Shown piece by piece: positions 1 to 12,720 of a stretch of 64,000 bases of DNA. This DNA is from Serinus canaria (taxonomy: Eukaryota > Chordata > Aves > Passeriformes > Fringillidae): NCBI RefSeq assembly GCF_022539315.1, contig NC_066313.1:9799764-9863763 (forward strand), written 5' to 3'. Below the pieces are notes generated by a model that was not told the origin of the DNA, searched no databases, and was given only the letters and a program-made list of their open reading frames with translations. Made by a program: the position numbers and the translations under genes. Numbering within the stretch: the stretch's first letter is position 1; each line of letters opens with the position of its first letter.

Positions 1-1945
1 TTTGCATGTCATAGTTATCCTGTGGTTCACTCTGGTGTCAGGGTTTGCACTGGAGGAATACAAAAATCCTCATTGTCCAGAAAGAAAGTATCCTGTCTGC
101 TGTCAAGAGTGACTGCAGCCTCAGGTCAAAGGAATAGAAGTTGTTTTAAGCAGCACCCAATCCAGCTATGCAGCTGGTACTGCCCTGGCTGGGATGCTGC
201 ATTCTGAGGGACAGTGGAAGAAGAAAATGGAATCCTATGGTTGTGTGGGGAGGAGAAGGTAACAGCTCCTTCTGAGCATCACCAAAATGTGTGGGGAGAC
301 TGAGACATGCATGGTAATGTGGGGGATCAGTAAAACAGAAACCACAGGGAAACCACAGGATAACAGGGATAACCCTGAACAGGGATAACCCTTGCTAAGC
401 AAAGAGCAGTAACTATTTACTATAAAGTAAGTAGAAATAGATACTACCTGGGAACTGAGATAAACCACCATGACCTGAAAGATTTTTAAAGACTCAGAAC
501 ACAGCTTACTCCAACCCACAGGAATAGCTCAGCAAATGTTTAAATTCAAGGCTGGCAGTTGGACTACTGCCATAAATCTCATACATCTGTTAGAGAGGAG
601 AAAAAATAAAAAGTTGGTTAACTTGAGATAATAAGCTTAGATTTACATGAGCTCACCTAGAAAACAAGATTACCTCAAGATTAGAGATTTAAACAGGTCA
701 TCCAGTGAGATACAGCTGGAAAACAAACTTCCATTTTTTCTTGTTAAAAGTGAATAGCAAGTTTTGCCAGAATTCCTATGAAGATGTTTTGATTTAGGAT
801 ACATTAGACATAGCTTAATCAAATGTACTCTCCTTTTTTTGTCCTAGCTAGATTTTGAAAAACTCAGCTTTATTTATAGCAAATGAATTTATAAGTATTG
901 GAAGAACAAAAAAATCAATTCATTTTCAAAAATAATTACAATAAAATAAAAAGTTCTTAGTAAAAAATCAATGATCAAATATTCCTTGAAGTATTGCGTG
1001 CGGCTAAATTAACAGATTTTTAAGGCATAAAATTAAAGCTTCATAATCTGAGAGTCATTCACATGTTTGACAGACTTTTCTAATTGAATGGAGATAAATA
1101 TGAGTTTAGAAGAGAAATCCTTTTATATTTAAAGTTCATAATCAATTAAACTTCTGTTAGAAGCTACTCTGGTGCTTGGGTCCACCTTTCCAGAACTTAA
1201 CTGAGCACTCTGCTGGAGCAAGGGAGATGCATGGGCACTTTCTGGACAATGCTGAGAAGGACAGAGGTGACACAGGGAGGGAATTAAAAAGTTTTACTGA
1301 AGACCCCTTGGAGGACATAGGTTTGCCACATGGATGATGTAAATGGGTATAACAAACAGAACCATGCTGGGGGTACAATGCCCATGAAGTAACTTGCTTC
1401 TAAAAGTGAAAAAAAAAAAAAGCACTTTTTCTTCTCAACAGAAAAGTGAAGGAAACAAAAGGAAAAGGGCAGGGCCACAATTTTGAATGGATTTGTCAAC
1501 TATTTTGGAGGTAGACAAAAATATCAAAATGGCTTGATTTGTACAAAGCTGATACCCTGGAAAAATGTAATCCTTCATCTAGATGAGGACTTCTGCTCTA
1601 AAATGAGAGTATTTAAGTTTGGGGGAGAGTAGAGAATGAGGTCAGCTTGGCATGTTCAGTAGTAATCTGTCTCGTAGGCAGACACTGCAGTTTGGAGAAA
1701 GCTATTCTGAACCTACTTTAGTTTTAAACTCAACTTTAATCCCCTTGTTTCTTAGACAAGAGCCAAACTGTCTTTTTTCAGAGCTGTTCAGCCACCATAA
1801 AGAGTGCTGGAAATTGGCTGATTTGTATTCAGGTTTTCTGCCTACCTGCCAACCTGGTTATAAACTGTTCACATGCGCAGACACACGTGTACAGATACTC
1901 ACTGTTTGCACACAGGCATATGGGCTCTGTGGCTGTGCAGCTGTG

Positions 1946-1961
1946 CACACACACACACACA
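1946..1961. repeat. (CA)n microsatellite
   Basis: Eight uninterrupted CA units, preceded by CTGTG and followed by TCTCCC. Short and probably only weakly polymorphic. Confidence 0.9.
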
Positions 1962-3224
1962 TCTCCCAGGAATACTCTATGTGCCTAACAATGCCTCTGC
2001 AATTTGGCTTTTTAGTTCCTTAGCTACCCTGAAAGCTTTTTTTTTCCTTATTTAAAATTTTACTTGGGATCTAAGTCCACTATAAAGAGTGAAGTGTTTC
2101 TATAAAGTGATCATGCAGGAATTTTTGTTTTCTTTTGATGATGTTTTTCTTTGTTTTATTAAAATAACTTGCTATTTTATTTGACTTGAAAATAAATATT
2201 TGCCTGAACCTGAAAATTTAAAAAAAAAATCTTATTTTATAATTTTAATCCCTCATATATTCTGTACATTTGCTTCCCAAGAGCACTGACTTGCTGGAAA
2301 CCCCTAGCCTAAAAGGGATCCTGTGTCAGGCCAAAACCAGAACATACATGATATCTGTCATGGTTGGTAGCTAAAGGTTAAATATTGCTTGTCATACCCT
2401 TGGTGCAAGGAAAAAACAAAAAGAAGCAGGAAAAATATTCTCTATTTGTTCATTCTATTACATTTCCAGACTGAAAACTATGGAGAAAAATATTGTTTTT
2501 ACTGAATATATGATTTAACTATAGGCAATCTTAATGGAGTACAACAAAATACTTTGAGGGGCTTTTTGGTTTTTTTCTTTGTGATAATGGGGCAAAATGC
2601 TATTTGAACAGAATCAATGTGTTAGAGATGGCTTCCATTATTTCAGAATGCATAGCCAGGCTCACAGGTCCTCCTCTCTCATGTGCTGGGATAAACTTAA
2701 GTGAAAATGTAAATTCCTTTCTAATTAAAACCACTCTGTCCTCTGTAAATATAAACCTATTTTAACAAAGGCTTCTTTCAGTAATATAAATAATGATAAA
2801 AATAATGGAGTTGCCAGAGTTGACTTGGTTCAATATCTGGGACAAGTATCCCCTTAGGTACAGGCAGTAAGCCTTCTGAAGTCAGCTATTACATTATTAA
2901 TCCTATCACTCCTAAAATGCTTCATTCCATTTATTACCTGTGTCAGCAGGCAGCCCACCTTCACACCTCCAACTCAGCATCAGGCATTTCCTAATGGTGT
3001 TTAAGTGCAAGGGATTTAGTTTGTTTACTTAGCCTGTCAGTCTTTTACACTGTTTCCTATCCTATCCTAGCTGCTCAAAAACCTTCCATATGGCTTGGAG
3101 AATAAAATGTTATCTTTGTACTTCCCAATATGCCACTGGAGAATATCTTGGTTTAAAGTTGTAGCTTCTGAAGAAGTTTTTTTCTGCTGTTTTGTTTTGG
3201 GTTTGTTTTTGTTCGTTTGTGGTG

Positions 3225-3244
3225 TTTTTTTTTTTTTTTTTTTT
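3225..3244. repeat. Poly-T run
   Basis: Twenty consecutive T, preceded by a T/G-rich low-complexity stretch from about 3176. There is no recognisable retrocopy body beside it on the minus strand, so it is listed as simple sequence. Confidence 0.9.
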
Positions 3245-3534
3245 AGAAGCCTGACTTGATATAAAAGTTCTCTTTTTCTGAAGCGATATCCCCCCTTGCC
3301 TGCTGAGACTGAGGAAGGGTGATTTGGTTCCAAATTTTCTGTCTACTTTTCTTTTTCTGATACAGGCCTAGTGGCATTTCTTTTCTAAACCTTAAGGCAA
3401 ACAGGTGTTTTGCATTAAGCATGGGTTTGGGTAGGGTTCTGTGACTCTTTCTAGCTGGTAATTAACAGGAACAAATCCATTTCTTTAGGGGAAGATTTAA
3501 TAGGTGAGCTACTCTCTGGAGCATCTGCTCCCAG

Positions 3535-3934
3535 TCTCATGACCCAAGAAAGGCTGAGAGAATTTGGTTTGCTCATCCTGGAAAAGAGAAGGCTTAGGAA
3601 TGACCTAATTGTGGCCTTCCAGCACCTGAAGGGATCCCACAAGAAAGATGGAGAGAGACTATTTACAAAGGGCTGGAGTTACAAACAAGAGGAATGGCTT
3701 CACACTGACCAAGAGCTGATTTGTAGGTTTAGATTAAAGATAAGGAAAAAGTACTGTGAAAGTGGTGAGGCACTGGCAGAGGTTGCCCAGAGATGATGTG
3801 GATGCCTCATCCCTGGAAGTGTTTAAAACCAGATTAGATGGGCTTCTGAGCAACCTGGTCTAGTGGCAGTGGGGTTGGAATGAGATGATCTTTAGGGTTC
3901 CTCCCAACCCAAACCATTCTGTGACTCTGTGAAA
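3535..3934 (+). mobile_element. CR1 LINE, 5'-truncated 3' end
   Basis: This is the terminal part of a chicken repeat 1 (CR1) non-LTR retrotransposon. The first ~100 bases still translate in one frame (3539-3796) into the familiar C-terminal tail of the CR1 reverse-transcriptase ORF, with a RLREFGLLILEKRRLRNDLI-like stretch followed by a lysine- and glycine-rich part and DGERLF. After it comes the 3' UTR: the segment reading 'ggcactggcagaggttgcccagag', then 'tggatgcctcatccctggaagtgtt', then the 'ttcctcccaacccaaaccattctgtga' block. The end near 3915-3932 has two degenerate copies of the ATTCTGTGA octamer-type unit typical of avian CR1 tails, so the 3' end is intact. Most of the element, including the catalytic domains, is missing, as is normal for CR1. 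It is not active. Confidence 0.93.
3539..3796 (+). pseudogene. Residual CR1 reverse-transcriptase C-terminus
   Basis: An 85-codon open frame inside the CR1 element. Roughly its first 40 residues match the well-known end of the CR1 ORF2 product as I remember the family; later residues run into what is normally 3' UTR and are probably open by chance. No endonuclease or YADD-type catalytic motif is present, because the upstream part of the LINE was never copied. It should not be annotated as a host gene. Confidence 0.75.
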
Positions 3935-6900
3935 CACTGCTGGATTCTCTTCCATGGAGCTCTCTTCCTGAGAGAAAGGACAAGTGTTTCAGGCCAGTGA
4001 GGTTTTCTGTCATCTCCTGCCTTGTGATAACATTGATGGATCCCCACCCAATGGTTATGGTGGGGTTTATGACAGAGTTACAGTGCCAGGGAATCACTGG
4101 GAGCAGCAGCTGCCACGAGTGCATGTGCTCTCTTCCTTTGTTCTATTAAACTCCAGCCTCACCACATGAAATATTTTAGAAACCCTACTTCAATGGGAAT
4201 CACAAATGGGTGGCAAATGACAGTAATTATTTTGTGGTAATCATGAAATTCTTAGTCATAAAGGAAGTGGTGAGACAATGAGATGTTTTCAAAGAAAGTA
4301 TGTGGATGCACAGTCCTGTGAAACATGCGGGAAGGAACGTTCAGCCAGAAAACAGTGTTTGGTTTAATAAATCATGCATGATTTGCAGGCAAAACTTCTG
4401 CTTCCTAAATGTGCAAGAGCAGAATGCCTACAGACGTTATCTGGCTTCAGAAAATTAAAGTTTTAAGACAATGCCAGCAGGGACTGCGCTTCTAATGGAT
4501 TTTTTTTTTTTTTTGCACAAAGTTACTAGCCCTAAAATGCATTCTATGTAGGTAGAAGCAGAGGATAAAATTGGTCAAAATGTGACTTTCTCAATGAAAT
4601 TAAAGTGGGCTTGCAACTATTTCATTCAGCACTCAAGGTGGAATATTTTATTACAATTCCAATTATGTTTCAAGGCTTAAAAAACTGTTAAAATATGCTA
4701 ATTAAGACATTCAGGATGACAATTGCAACTAATTCAAACAAGAGTTTCCATTGTGAAATCTGCTCTTTCTTTGAAAACTACTTAGAGTAAAGCAATATTT
4801 GGTTTCTCCTGATGTGGCTTTAGATATTTCATATCAAATGCTAAATTAAATGTCAATAATCCTTAAGGAGCCTATCTTAGTCACACTTTTTTAATCAAGG
4901 TTTCCAATGTGATCTTAAGGTCCATTTGTTCCCAGAATATAATGAGAATTGTACAAATCTCATGCATTGCCAGGCAGAGTTCAACACAGGGGTTTAATTT
5001 ATGCTTATTTAAGCTACATTTTGAACATTTCATATGAAATTTTTGGTTCCAACAAAAGCTATAAAAGAAATGAGGAACTGCAATCCAATGGATTTTTAGT
5101 TGTAATTTTCAGAAAAACAAAGAGAGAAAACCTCAGGGAAAATACCTCACAAGCTAAAAAACAATCACCATATTTAAAAATCACGTATTTTAAAATATTT
5201 TCTACAAAAATGGCAGAAAGTCAGATGCAGATTTTACAATGGAAAATGTAAATCAGTTAATGATCGATGTTTTAAGCAGAATATCCCCATCAGATGATGA
5301 TTCATTAGGGTTGTCTCAGTGAAGGAGGTTGTCGATAATTTGATACCTCATATCCAGTATCCTAATCATTATTGTCAGAAAGTCTATGAAGGACCATAGG
5401 TCATGGATCTAAAATTAAGTATGCCACAAAAAAAATATTGAGCAAGGGAAAAGGACAGACATTCTTATAGATTAAGATTCACACTGAAATGCATTGTATC
5501 AATTAGTTTTACTAAATTATTATTTGATAAAATAAAGCTACAGTCACCAGTGAAACATTTCTTATTTAAAATGAACTGGAGGTAAGAGTTGAAATATTAA
5601 AACACATGAACATAAATTGGAATATAAAACCACAACTGTGTTTTTTACCCTCCTGTACATGGATTTTCCTTTAAAATGTGTTTCTACCACAGATTATGCT
5701 GGAGTATTACTCAACAAAGTAATAAGACACACTCTTGGGCTTTTTTTCTCTTTTGCTGTTGAAGCATTCTAGCTTTTGGACAACTCCACTCACTCTTCTC
5801 AATATTCTGCTAAATGAGAAGTTGGGAAGTGCACAGGTCTCTGTGCTCATATACCTCACTTAATCCAATACACACTAAAATAAACTAGGTTGAAGGCAAA
5901 ACTAAAAAGTATTGTCTTTGAAACAAAATAAAACATAGAAACAATACAAGTATGATATCTTTTGGTGTCTATTGTGACTGAGATGCTGAGAAAAAGAAAA
6001 TCATGCTTAATTCCAGTCTAAAACAGAGATCACCCTCATGATCTTTATATTTCAGCCATTGACCTATATCACTTATAAACCCCCTTAGACTGGGACTCAC
6101 ACTCTTAGCAAATAATTTTCCACAAGTTGAATTTACAGAGGACTAGATTTTCTGTCAGTGCTGCTATGACAGTTTTTTACTGGGATTGCCTGTAGATTCC
6201 TTTTGGCTCTGAGCTTCTCCTCATCCCTCCTCTCCGCTGTTCTCCTGTTTCCTGATTTCAACATTCAGAAAGAGATCTGAGCCCTCCTCTCATTCCCCAG
6301 TGTCTGGCTCCTTTGGAAAAGCCTGAATGATGCCTGTCCAGAGAGAACAAAGACACCAAGCCAAGCTTGGCCAGGCTGTGACCAGCGTGCCCCCTCTGAG
6401 GCTGAGGGACCTCAGAGAAGGTGACACAGCACCAACCTGGCATTTCCACATGACAGCCCTGAGCAGGTACAGATTACAGATGTCACACAGGCTCATGGCT
6501 GGCATTAAACACAGCAGCAGGCATGAACTAATTCAGGCTTTGAAGGGAACTGTGATGGGTTTCAACCAGAGAAGAGACTTAACCACAAAAACTCAAACAA
6601 GACCTAGTGTATTGCAGCATACAGTGCTGCCCAGTGTGTCACAGCTCTCTGGTTTTCTGTTTGGTGAAAGGAAATAGCCCAAGTGCCTGCCAAAACCCAG
6701 CAGCCAAGGTGATGGGAAATGTGGGTGCAGGAGCAGAAGAAGCACAGGGAGATTCAGCATATGCTGAAAAAAGAGCTGGAGAAGTTAAAGTAATGGGAAA
6801 ATCAACATTTTCTCTTTGAGTAACAGTGATGAAATAGTGTCTAGGTGACTGGACTCACATCTTGGGGGCTGGCATGACATCTCCAGTTTGTGTGACTCTG

Positions 6901-9900
6901 TACTGGAGTCATCAGATGCCACAGTTCAGGCAACTGCTGCTATCACCATTTGGCTAAGGAGCTATGGGTTATGAGATCAGGAAATTTCCATTTGAGCCCC
7001 ACAGAGTCAGTTTTGCAGAGGCCTGGGTGCTACAAAGTGGTGATGGCAGGAGCTGAACTCCACAGACATTGTAGATCTGGAGCATGTTGCAAACCCAGAG
7101 CAGAGTGCTCAGCTGAGGCTGGACCTACATGTGCAAATAACGAAATGTTAATTGCATTAACTGCAATGTTAATGCAGTTTTTTTCTCATGCTAATGAGAT
7201 TTATAAGTACTTTAGAAACTGGGCTAGTCTCTGCTGTTTCCTCCCACAAAGGTTTATATTCTTCAACAGGATGGTTCCCTCCAGCACTGATTCAGGAATG
7301 CCAGCTGTAATTAAAGACTTGGAAAAAATGCTACATTTAATGGCTTATTCAGGTTGACAAGTGTTGTCCTACCTTGGGAATGTCTAGGAGCCTTATAGGT
7401 ATAGCTTTCCATTTGGATTTCCTTGCTGCATCATTTGATATTAGCTTTCTTCTTGTAGGTTTTTGAGACCTATGTTTAAGATAAGCACTTGCTAATCTTG
7501 CATTGAAATCAGAATAAAATGTCACACTAATTTATTCACTGGGAATATTTTGCCGGTTTCTTGTATCAATTCCCCTCAAAACTAATTTAGATGCTTGTTG
7601 TCTGTGCATTCCACATCTGTCTGTATTAATAACTGTGCAAGTGTCTGAACAAATAAAGACATTTTACAGCATTTAAACATCCCCAAGATCTTACATTTTC
7701 TGTGAAAGTGCAGAGGTTGCACTGTAATTTATGGACATTTTCCCATTAATCTCTAAATTGTTTTGGCAGCTACTGCCTAAGAGCAGCAGCTACCTGGCAA
7801 GGACAGAATATCTGTCAGGCCATGAAGGGTGCCTGCATTCACTGGAGAGATAAACGGGAGCACTGAAATAGAGTTAAGCTCAGAGAAGGAAGCTCATCCT
7901 CAGACAGACTTGCCAAGCCTGTTTCACGATAGCTTATAGCTTTCATTGTGGCTTAGCAAATGCTGCTGAGTATTCTGTCAAAGTAAACTTACTTTTCCAG
8001 ACAAGTAGCTCTGCAAAGCCCTGAGGTGTCACTGCTAATACTTGAACTTGCTTACAGAGGTGTTTTTTTTGGATAAAGCATATAGGTACTGTAATAAGAA
8101 GTCCAAGATTTCTTAAAATGTGTTTTCTAATCCAAAAAAACTAGGAAGGTTTTTAATTTTCACCTTTTCTGTTCAGCTGTAGTGAAAAAACAGATTATTT
8201 CTTAAGGTCTGTCATTTATAAAGAAGTGTCTTTTCCATGTACTTTGAGGGCAGAAAAGTATGAGTCTTTCAAGTTCCTATGGTTCTTATAATGTTACTCT
8301 ATAGAATCCTAATTCATACTCATCACAGGGGGACACATATAATAGAAAGTCTTTCTGCAACTTTTTTAAATGTCTAGAACACATGATTATGGTGTTTAAA
8401 CTTTGAGAAGAAAAACCAAAAATCAAACTGAGAAGACAAAGATATAATTTCAAATTTTGTGTGACTACTTATTTAAAATATTCTTTTAAGTTCTCATCCA
8501 GTCACTTAAAATATATTCCATTTGTTAACTAAATCCTGTTCAAGCTAGGATATCATAAAGTAATTTGGAAAAAAGTAATGGGTTGAAATAAAAAAGCATA
8601 AAACAAAGGAAATTTAAGAAAAATTTGCTTACAGAGAAAGAAGAAAAATGAATACAGGAACCATGACTGTTTAAAGTTGTGTATTATAGCTTTTTAAAAA
8701 GATAACTAAAATTTGATTAAATAAAGATACTTTCCAACTTCATTACACTTTTGCTGAGAACTAACTAATGAAGGTACAGTTATAGTTCAACAGAAGACAA
8801 CATAACACCTGCAAAGCTTCTAGATGTATCATTCAGATAGATTTATTTATTCCTAATTGGAACAAAGGGAGCAGGTTTTCCATTGTTTTTATTCTCATCA
8901 TGTAATAATGGTTTATAACCAGGTGAAAAGAAGACCACAGGTTCTACATAGGACCTGTGCAAATTTGCAGTGTTATTTTCCCAGTCATAGCTAAGCAGGC
9001 TCTAAATGTCACACAATGCACTGGGAACAGCTGCTTTAAGAGACTCTTTCCCATACTCCTGTATTTGCAATCCATATGCTTAAGTGGATTTCATGTAACA
9101 ACTGTATTAATGGGCTTAGTTACTAAACATTTGTGGATCATGTAACTGTTATGTCATTATATGCTAAATGAAGCTTAGTTGTAAGCCTCAGATCTTTAAT
9201 CCAAGATCAACTCTTCCAGCTCCACGGAGGTGTTATTTGCATTATTTTCCATTTGGATCAGCCTGTGATCTGACTACAGAGTCAACAAGCCTTTGCCCTA
9301 AATTATTCTCCCTCCTCACTTCCGAGTGATTTGGACACTTTTTTCAGTCACCACAAGAGAGTGAAAATTTTGGTTTTTATTTCACATCAGCAGCAATAAG
9401 AAACAAAACATTCAACCTACTAATGGGCAGGCCTAGTACTGCCTTTTCCCTAGCACAGGTTTGTAAAAGTGATGTGGCCCTTTGAACTGAGGAAGAAGCA
9501 GAAAAGGAACTCTTTGACCTAAGAGACCTCTTTCACCTCAAATTTCTATGGGAAAAAAATCACAAAAAGTTCACTGACCTCATTTGCCATGTTTGCTGTC
9601 AAATAATGATCCTGTTATGAGGTTATTGAAGAAAATATTGAGATGCCTTGCAATCCTGCTTAGAAAATTATCCAATAAGGTCTTTGCATTTGCAAGTTCT
9701 ATAGAACTGTGCACTGTGTGGAAGCATTTGAACTGTTCATTCAGGAAGGCTCTGTGAGCGTATTGAGTGCTTTGAAATCCATTACAAAATCACTCTCATT
9801 ATGTACCATGTAGTGACCTCAGACCTACCAGAATCAAGCACATGCTCTTACCCAAAGTGATCACAAACAAAAGTTAGAATACCACTGAAGCTTATTTTAG

Positions 9901-12200
9901 GCAACATTTTGGGTATTAAAAAAAAAAAAACACCCTGTGTGTATCAAACAATTGTCCTCAAAAGCAATCATTGAATTGCATCCCATGAGAGGAAATTGGG
10001 CCAAAATTGATCTGGATAGCCAAATTTATTATTACATGAAGTGAATGTACAATGAAATTTGATTAGAGCAAGCGTGCCATCATTCCCTTTTGCAAGACTG
10101 AGCACAGAACAGCACAGTCTTGATGAAAGGAATCAATAGCATTGAAAGCAAAATTGGAGGGCTGTCAAATCTTCTTAATTCCTATTTTCTGAATGAGTGC
10201 AGTGAAATTGCTTGATGCACATGCTAATAACCAAATTAGTGGGCTTTTGAGCCAGTACAGAGAGTCAAGCCTCTATTAAACTTAAATAATGTTGCTAAAA
10301 GTAAGAAAAATTCTCTCAAACCCACATGAAGCAGTGATACCACAAAATAAAGTTTGCACTTCAAAATTATAATTAACAGAGCTGCATTTCTCTCCACTCT
10401 GTAGACATGAGGATATGTAAACTGCAACTTCACATCTGTTAATAGATATGCTGACCAGCAATCTTCCTTCTCCCATGACTGGAAATACAATCTATTCAAC
10501 AGGCACACGCACGTAGAGGCACAACACACAAAGCAAGAATCGACCTGGGAGGCTCTCTGAAATCCACCACTCACAAGTGCACAATACAGAATTTCTTTGA
10601 GATATTTCTCATGAAACTTCCTCAGAAAGGTCCGAGGGTGTTTTCAAGGACAGCTGAAGACATCCTAAAACTGAATTGCCATCAAATCCTGCCTCCCCCA
10701 CATCCCCCTCACATTTCCTCCCAACCTCCTTTATTCAAAGCAAGGCAGCTGGTGATGTGGCCAGGAAGTGTGGAGACAAGGAGGCAAGGTGGTAAAGGTT
10801 GTGTGGCTGAGGGTCAGCCACCAAACCTAGGGAAAAATTCAAGACACACTCAAATCTACAGAATCCTCAGCAGCAACCTGAGTTCTGTTTTCATTATATT
10901 TGTGCTGCTTTTAACAGCTTTACAGTGCCTGGCCCAGCAGATGTTCTTCAACACACCCTGTGCATGCAGGATCCTCCTAAAGATCAGATCAGGGGAAGCT
11001 CAGAAGTATAGAGTGTCTCAGCAGCTACAGAATAATCATTTTCAAACTTTCCTCTGACATTCTTAAAGGCATATTTGAAATTACATGTTTCTCTTTGCAG
11101 CTTTGAGAAGTGCTATATTTATACAAGTACAAGCTTTGAGGAATATATTCTTTAAGTATAAAAAAAGAATTTGTGGTAACAGCCCAGAGAAGAGTCAGGG
11201 CAAAACCTGGGAAAGAGCATCTCAGCAGGGAGTGTCTGCATCTCTACTTGCCTTAGAACATGAACATCAGAACTGTCACCCAGAACCAACACTGCATTAT
11301 CCCCCATCCTTAAACAAACAAATAAATCACACTGTTAAAGGGTACAGCAGTAAAAGGAGATTTTTAGGTACTCTGCTTATACAATTAGTAAAAAGGCTGT
11401 GGTTGAGGACAATGACTCAGCCTAATTCAGGACTTTCTTAACAGGTGGATCCAGGAAAATGATGGATTGAGCAACATCATGCTCTATGCTCAAGCCATAT
11501 CTTGAAGAATGTGAAGCTAAAAGTAATTTTATTGCTCTACCATAGATAGCTAATACAGAAAAAACCTCATATGGTACCTAGTAGGTTCAAAACAGAGACA
11601 TTTTATGATAGTCCATAAGACAGGAAAAGGACCTTTTATGCACAGTTGCAGAAGACAATGAGGACTCTCAATTCTCCTTTTTTCTCAAAAAAATTACTGG
11701 TGAGTTATATTCAAATCTAAGATCATTAACTGCATGTGTATTTCTTTTACTGTTTTTTTTAATCTGAGCTTGGGGAAAACATACTGATGGACATACCCAC
11801 AAAATATCTCTTGATTAGGACATTGCCTCTTGTGGAACTAAAAAAACCCCCAAACCTATCTGCCAATCTAGCCATAAGACAGAGGAGAAAGGTAAGAGCA
11901 CTGAGCATAAGAATACAGCACAGGCAGACAAGACAAAGCTTTTCTCATGCTGGATGCAGTAAATGGAGAGATTATACTGTAATTTATGAGACAATGCTGC
12001 TGCACTGAAAACCTGGAAAGCTATAAAAAACATGTGGAGCACCTTCAGCTTTAACATTTGGATTTGGCCACAAGCAGGATGTCCTTGATGGTTATTGTGG
12101 GCCAGGCACTTGTTTTTAATCTGTGGTTCCTCTCTAATAATAGATTGCTGAGAAGGGATAATAATATGGAGCATTAGCTTAAAAGTCTGTCAGCTGACTG
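3935..12200. other. Unique AT-rich stretch, no gene seen
   Basis: About 8 kb without a supportable gene or recognised interspersed repeat. Named contents are T-runs at 4500-4514, an A-run near 9919-9930, an 8-bp inverted repeat at 6394-6417, a 9-bp inverted repeat at 7153-7176, and a slightly GC-richer patch at 6220-6520. Open frames such as 6950-7357 (135 codons) and 10611-11057 (148 codons) show no domain, signal peptide or repeat I recognise, and are compatible with chance. Segments at about 7550-7860 and 9960-10240 look like conserved non-coding sequence by texture, but I cannot test this. Confidence 0.5.
7153..7176. repeat. Short inverted repeat (9-bp arms)
   Basis: TGCATTAAC at 7153-7161 pairs with GTTAATGCA at 7168-7176 around a 6-nt loop. 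A small hairpin in AT-rich DNA, with no known role. The arms carry TTAA/ATTAA-type cores, so it could equally be a paired homeodomain-like site. Confidence 0.6.
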
Positions 12201-12239
12201 AACATGGTGTTTGGATTCTTAGGCTGTCAGGGAGTAAAG

Positions 12240-12720
12240 CAATGTATTTATTATTTATTTTAAAATAAGACATGGAAGCAAGCAGCCTGACATTTATTGC
12301 ATTTAAAATTCAGCAATGCACTTGTGACCTGCTCAGCTGCTTCCACGTGGGCGTGTAGAATACCAGAGAACACCAACTTGCCAACTGTCACAAGCTCAGG
12401 ATGAACTTTGTACTTGTTTTTATAGAGGAAAATTACCCCGTGTAGCGTCAGGCACTTGCATTCCCACTCCTTCAATTCCTTTCATAATAGTATTATCAAA
12501 TGGTGGTGATACATATATAAACCTGCACCAAAACAACTTCTGCATTTCACTTGCAGTTTGGACAGGAGCAGATGTTTCTTTGTCTAACTGCTTGGTGCCA
12601 ATAGAGTGCAAATTGCTCCTCCAAAGACTTGGGGTGATGACAGCCGAAGTATGAGCCATTAATAACAATCATTGGTGACACAGGTTCTGTGAGCATATGA
12701 GAAGGTTCTAACCAGCTCCC
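12240..12720 (-). other. Frame-broken protein-like minus-strand stretch, unidentified
   Basis: On the minus strand two neighbouring stretches stay open in different frames. One, about 12548-12715, includes a GSYFGCHHPKSLEEQF-type reading and ends in a CSCPNCK-like cysteine cluster just before a stop. The other, about 12260-12475, reads through a WECKCLTLHG segment, a KYKVHPELVTVGKLVFSG segment and a CNKCQ motif. The spacing of cysteines and charged residues, and a few CpGs in AT-rich surroundings (near 12340-12450), give it the look of a decayed coding copy. I do not recognise a family. There is no single intact frame, no poly-A tail and no flanking repeats. Chance open reading or a conserved non-coding element explains it about as well. 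Confidence 0.2.

Larger units (their letters stand above)
1..3534. other. AT-rich non-coding stretch, no gene seen
   Basis: No reading frame here resembles a known protein, and the open frames are short and on both strands. Contents that can be named are a (CA)n microsatellite at 1946-1961 and a run of 20 T at 3225-3244. The rest is unique AT-rich sequence with many scattered AATAAA-like words, which occur by chance at this composition. I see no promoter, splice-bounded exon or interspersed repeat before the CR1 that starts near 3535. Confidence 0.6.

Noticed and set aside
3067..3333. Lysine/threonine-rich minus-strand frame of 88 codons
   Set aside because: It is produced by the T-run and T/G-rich tract at 3176-3244 read in reverse.
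6950..7357. 135-codon open frame on the plus strand
   Set aside because: Composition and cysteine spacing suggest nothing known, and there is no supporting context. Treated as chance.
10611..11057. 148-codon open frame, the longest in the window
   Set aside because: No domain, signal peptide or biased composition that I recognise. A frame of this length can arise by chance in 64 kb read in six frames. No splice or promoter context is visible.
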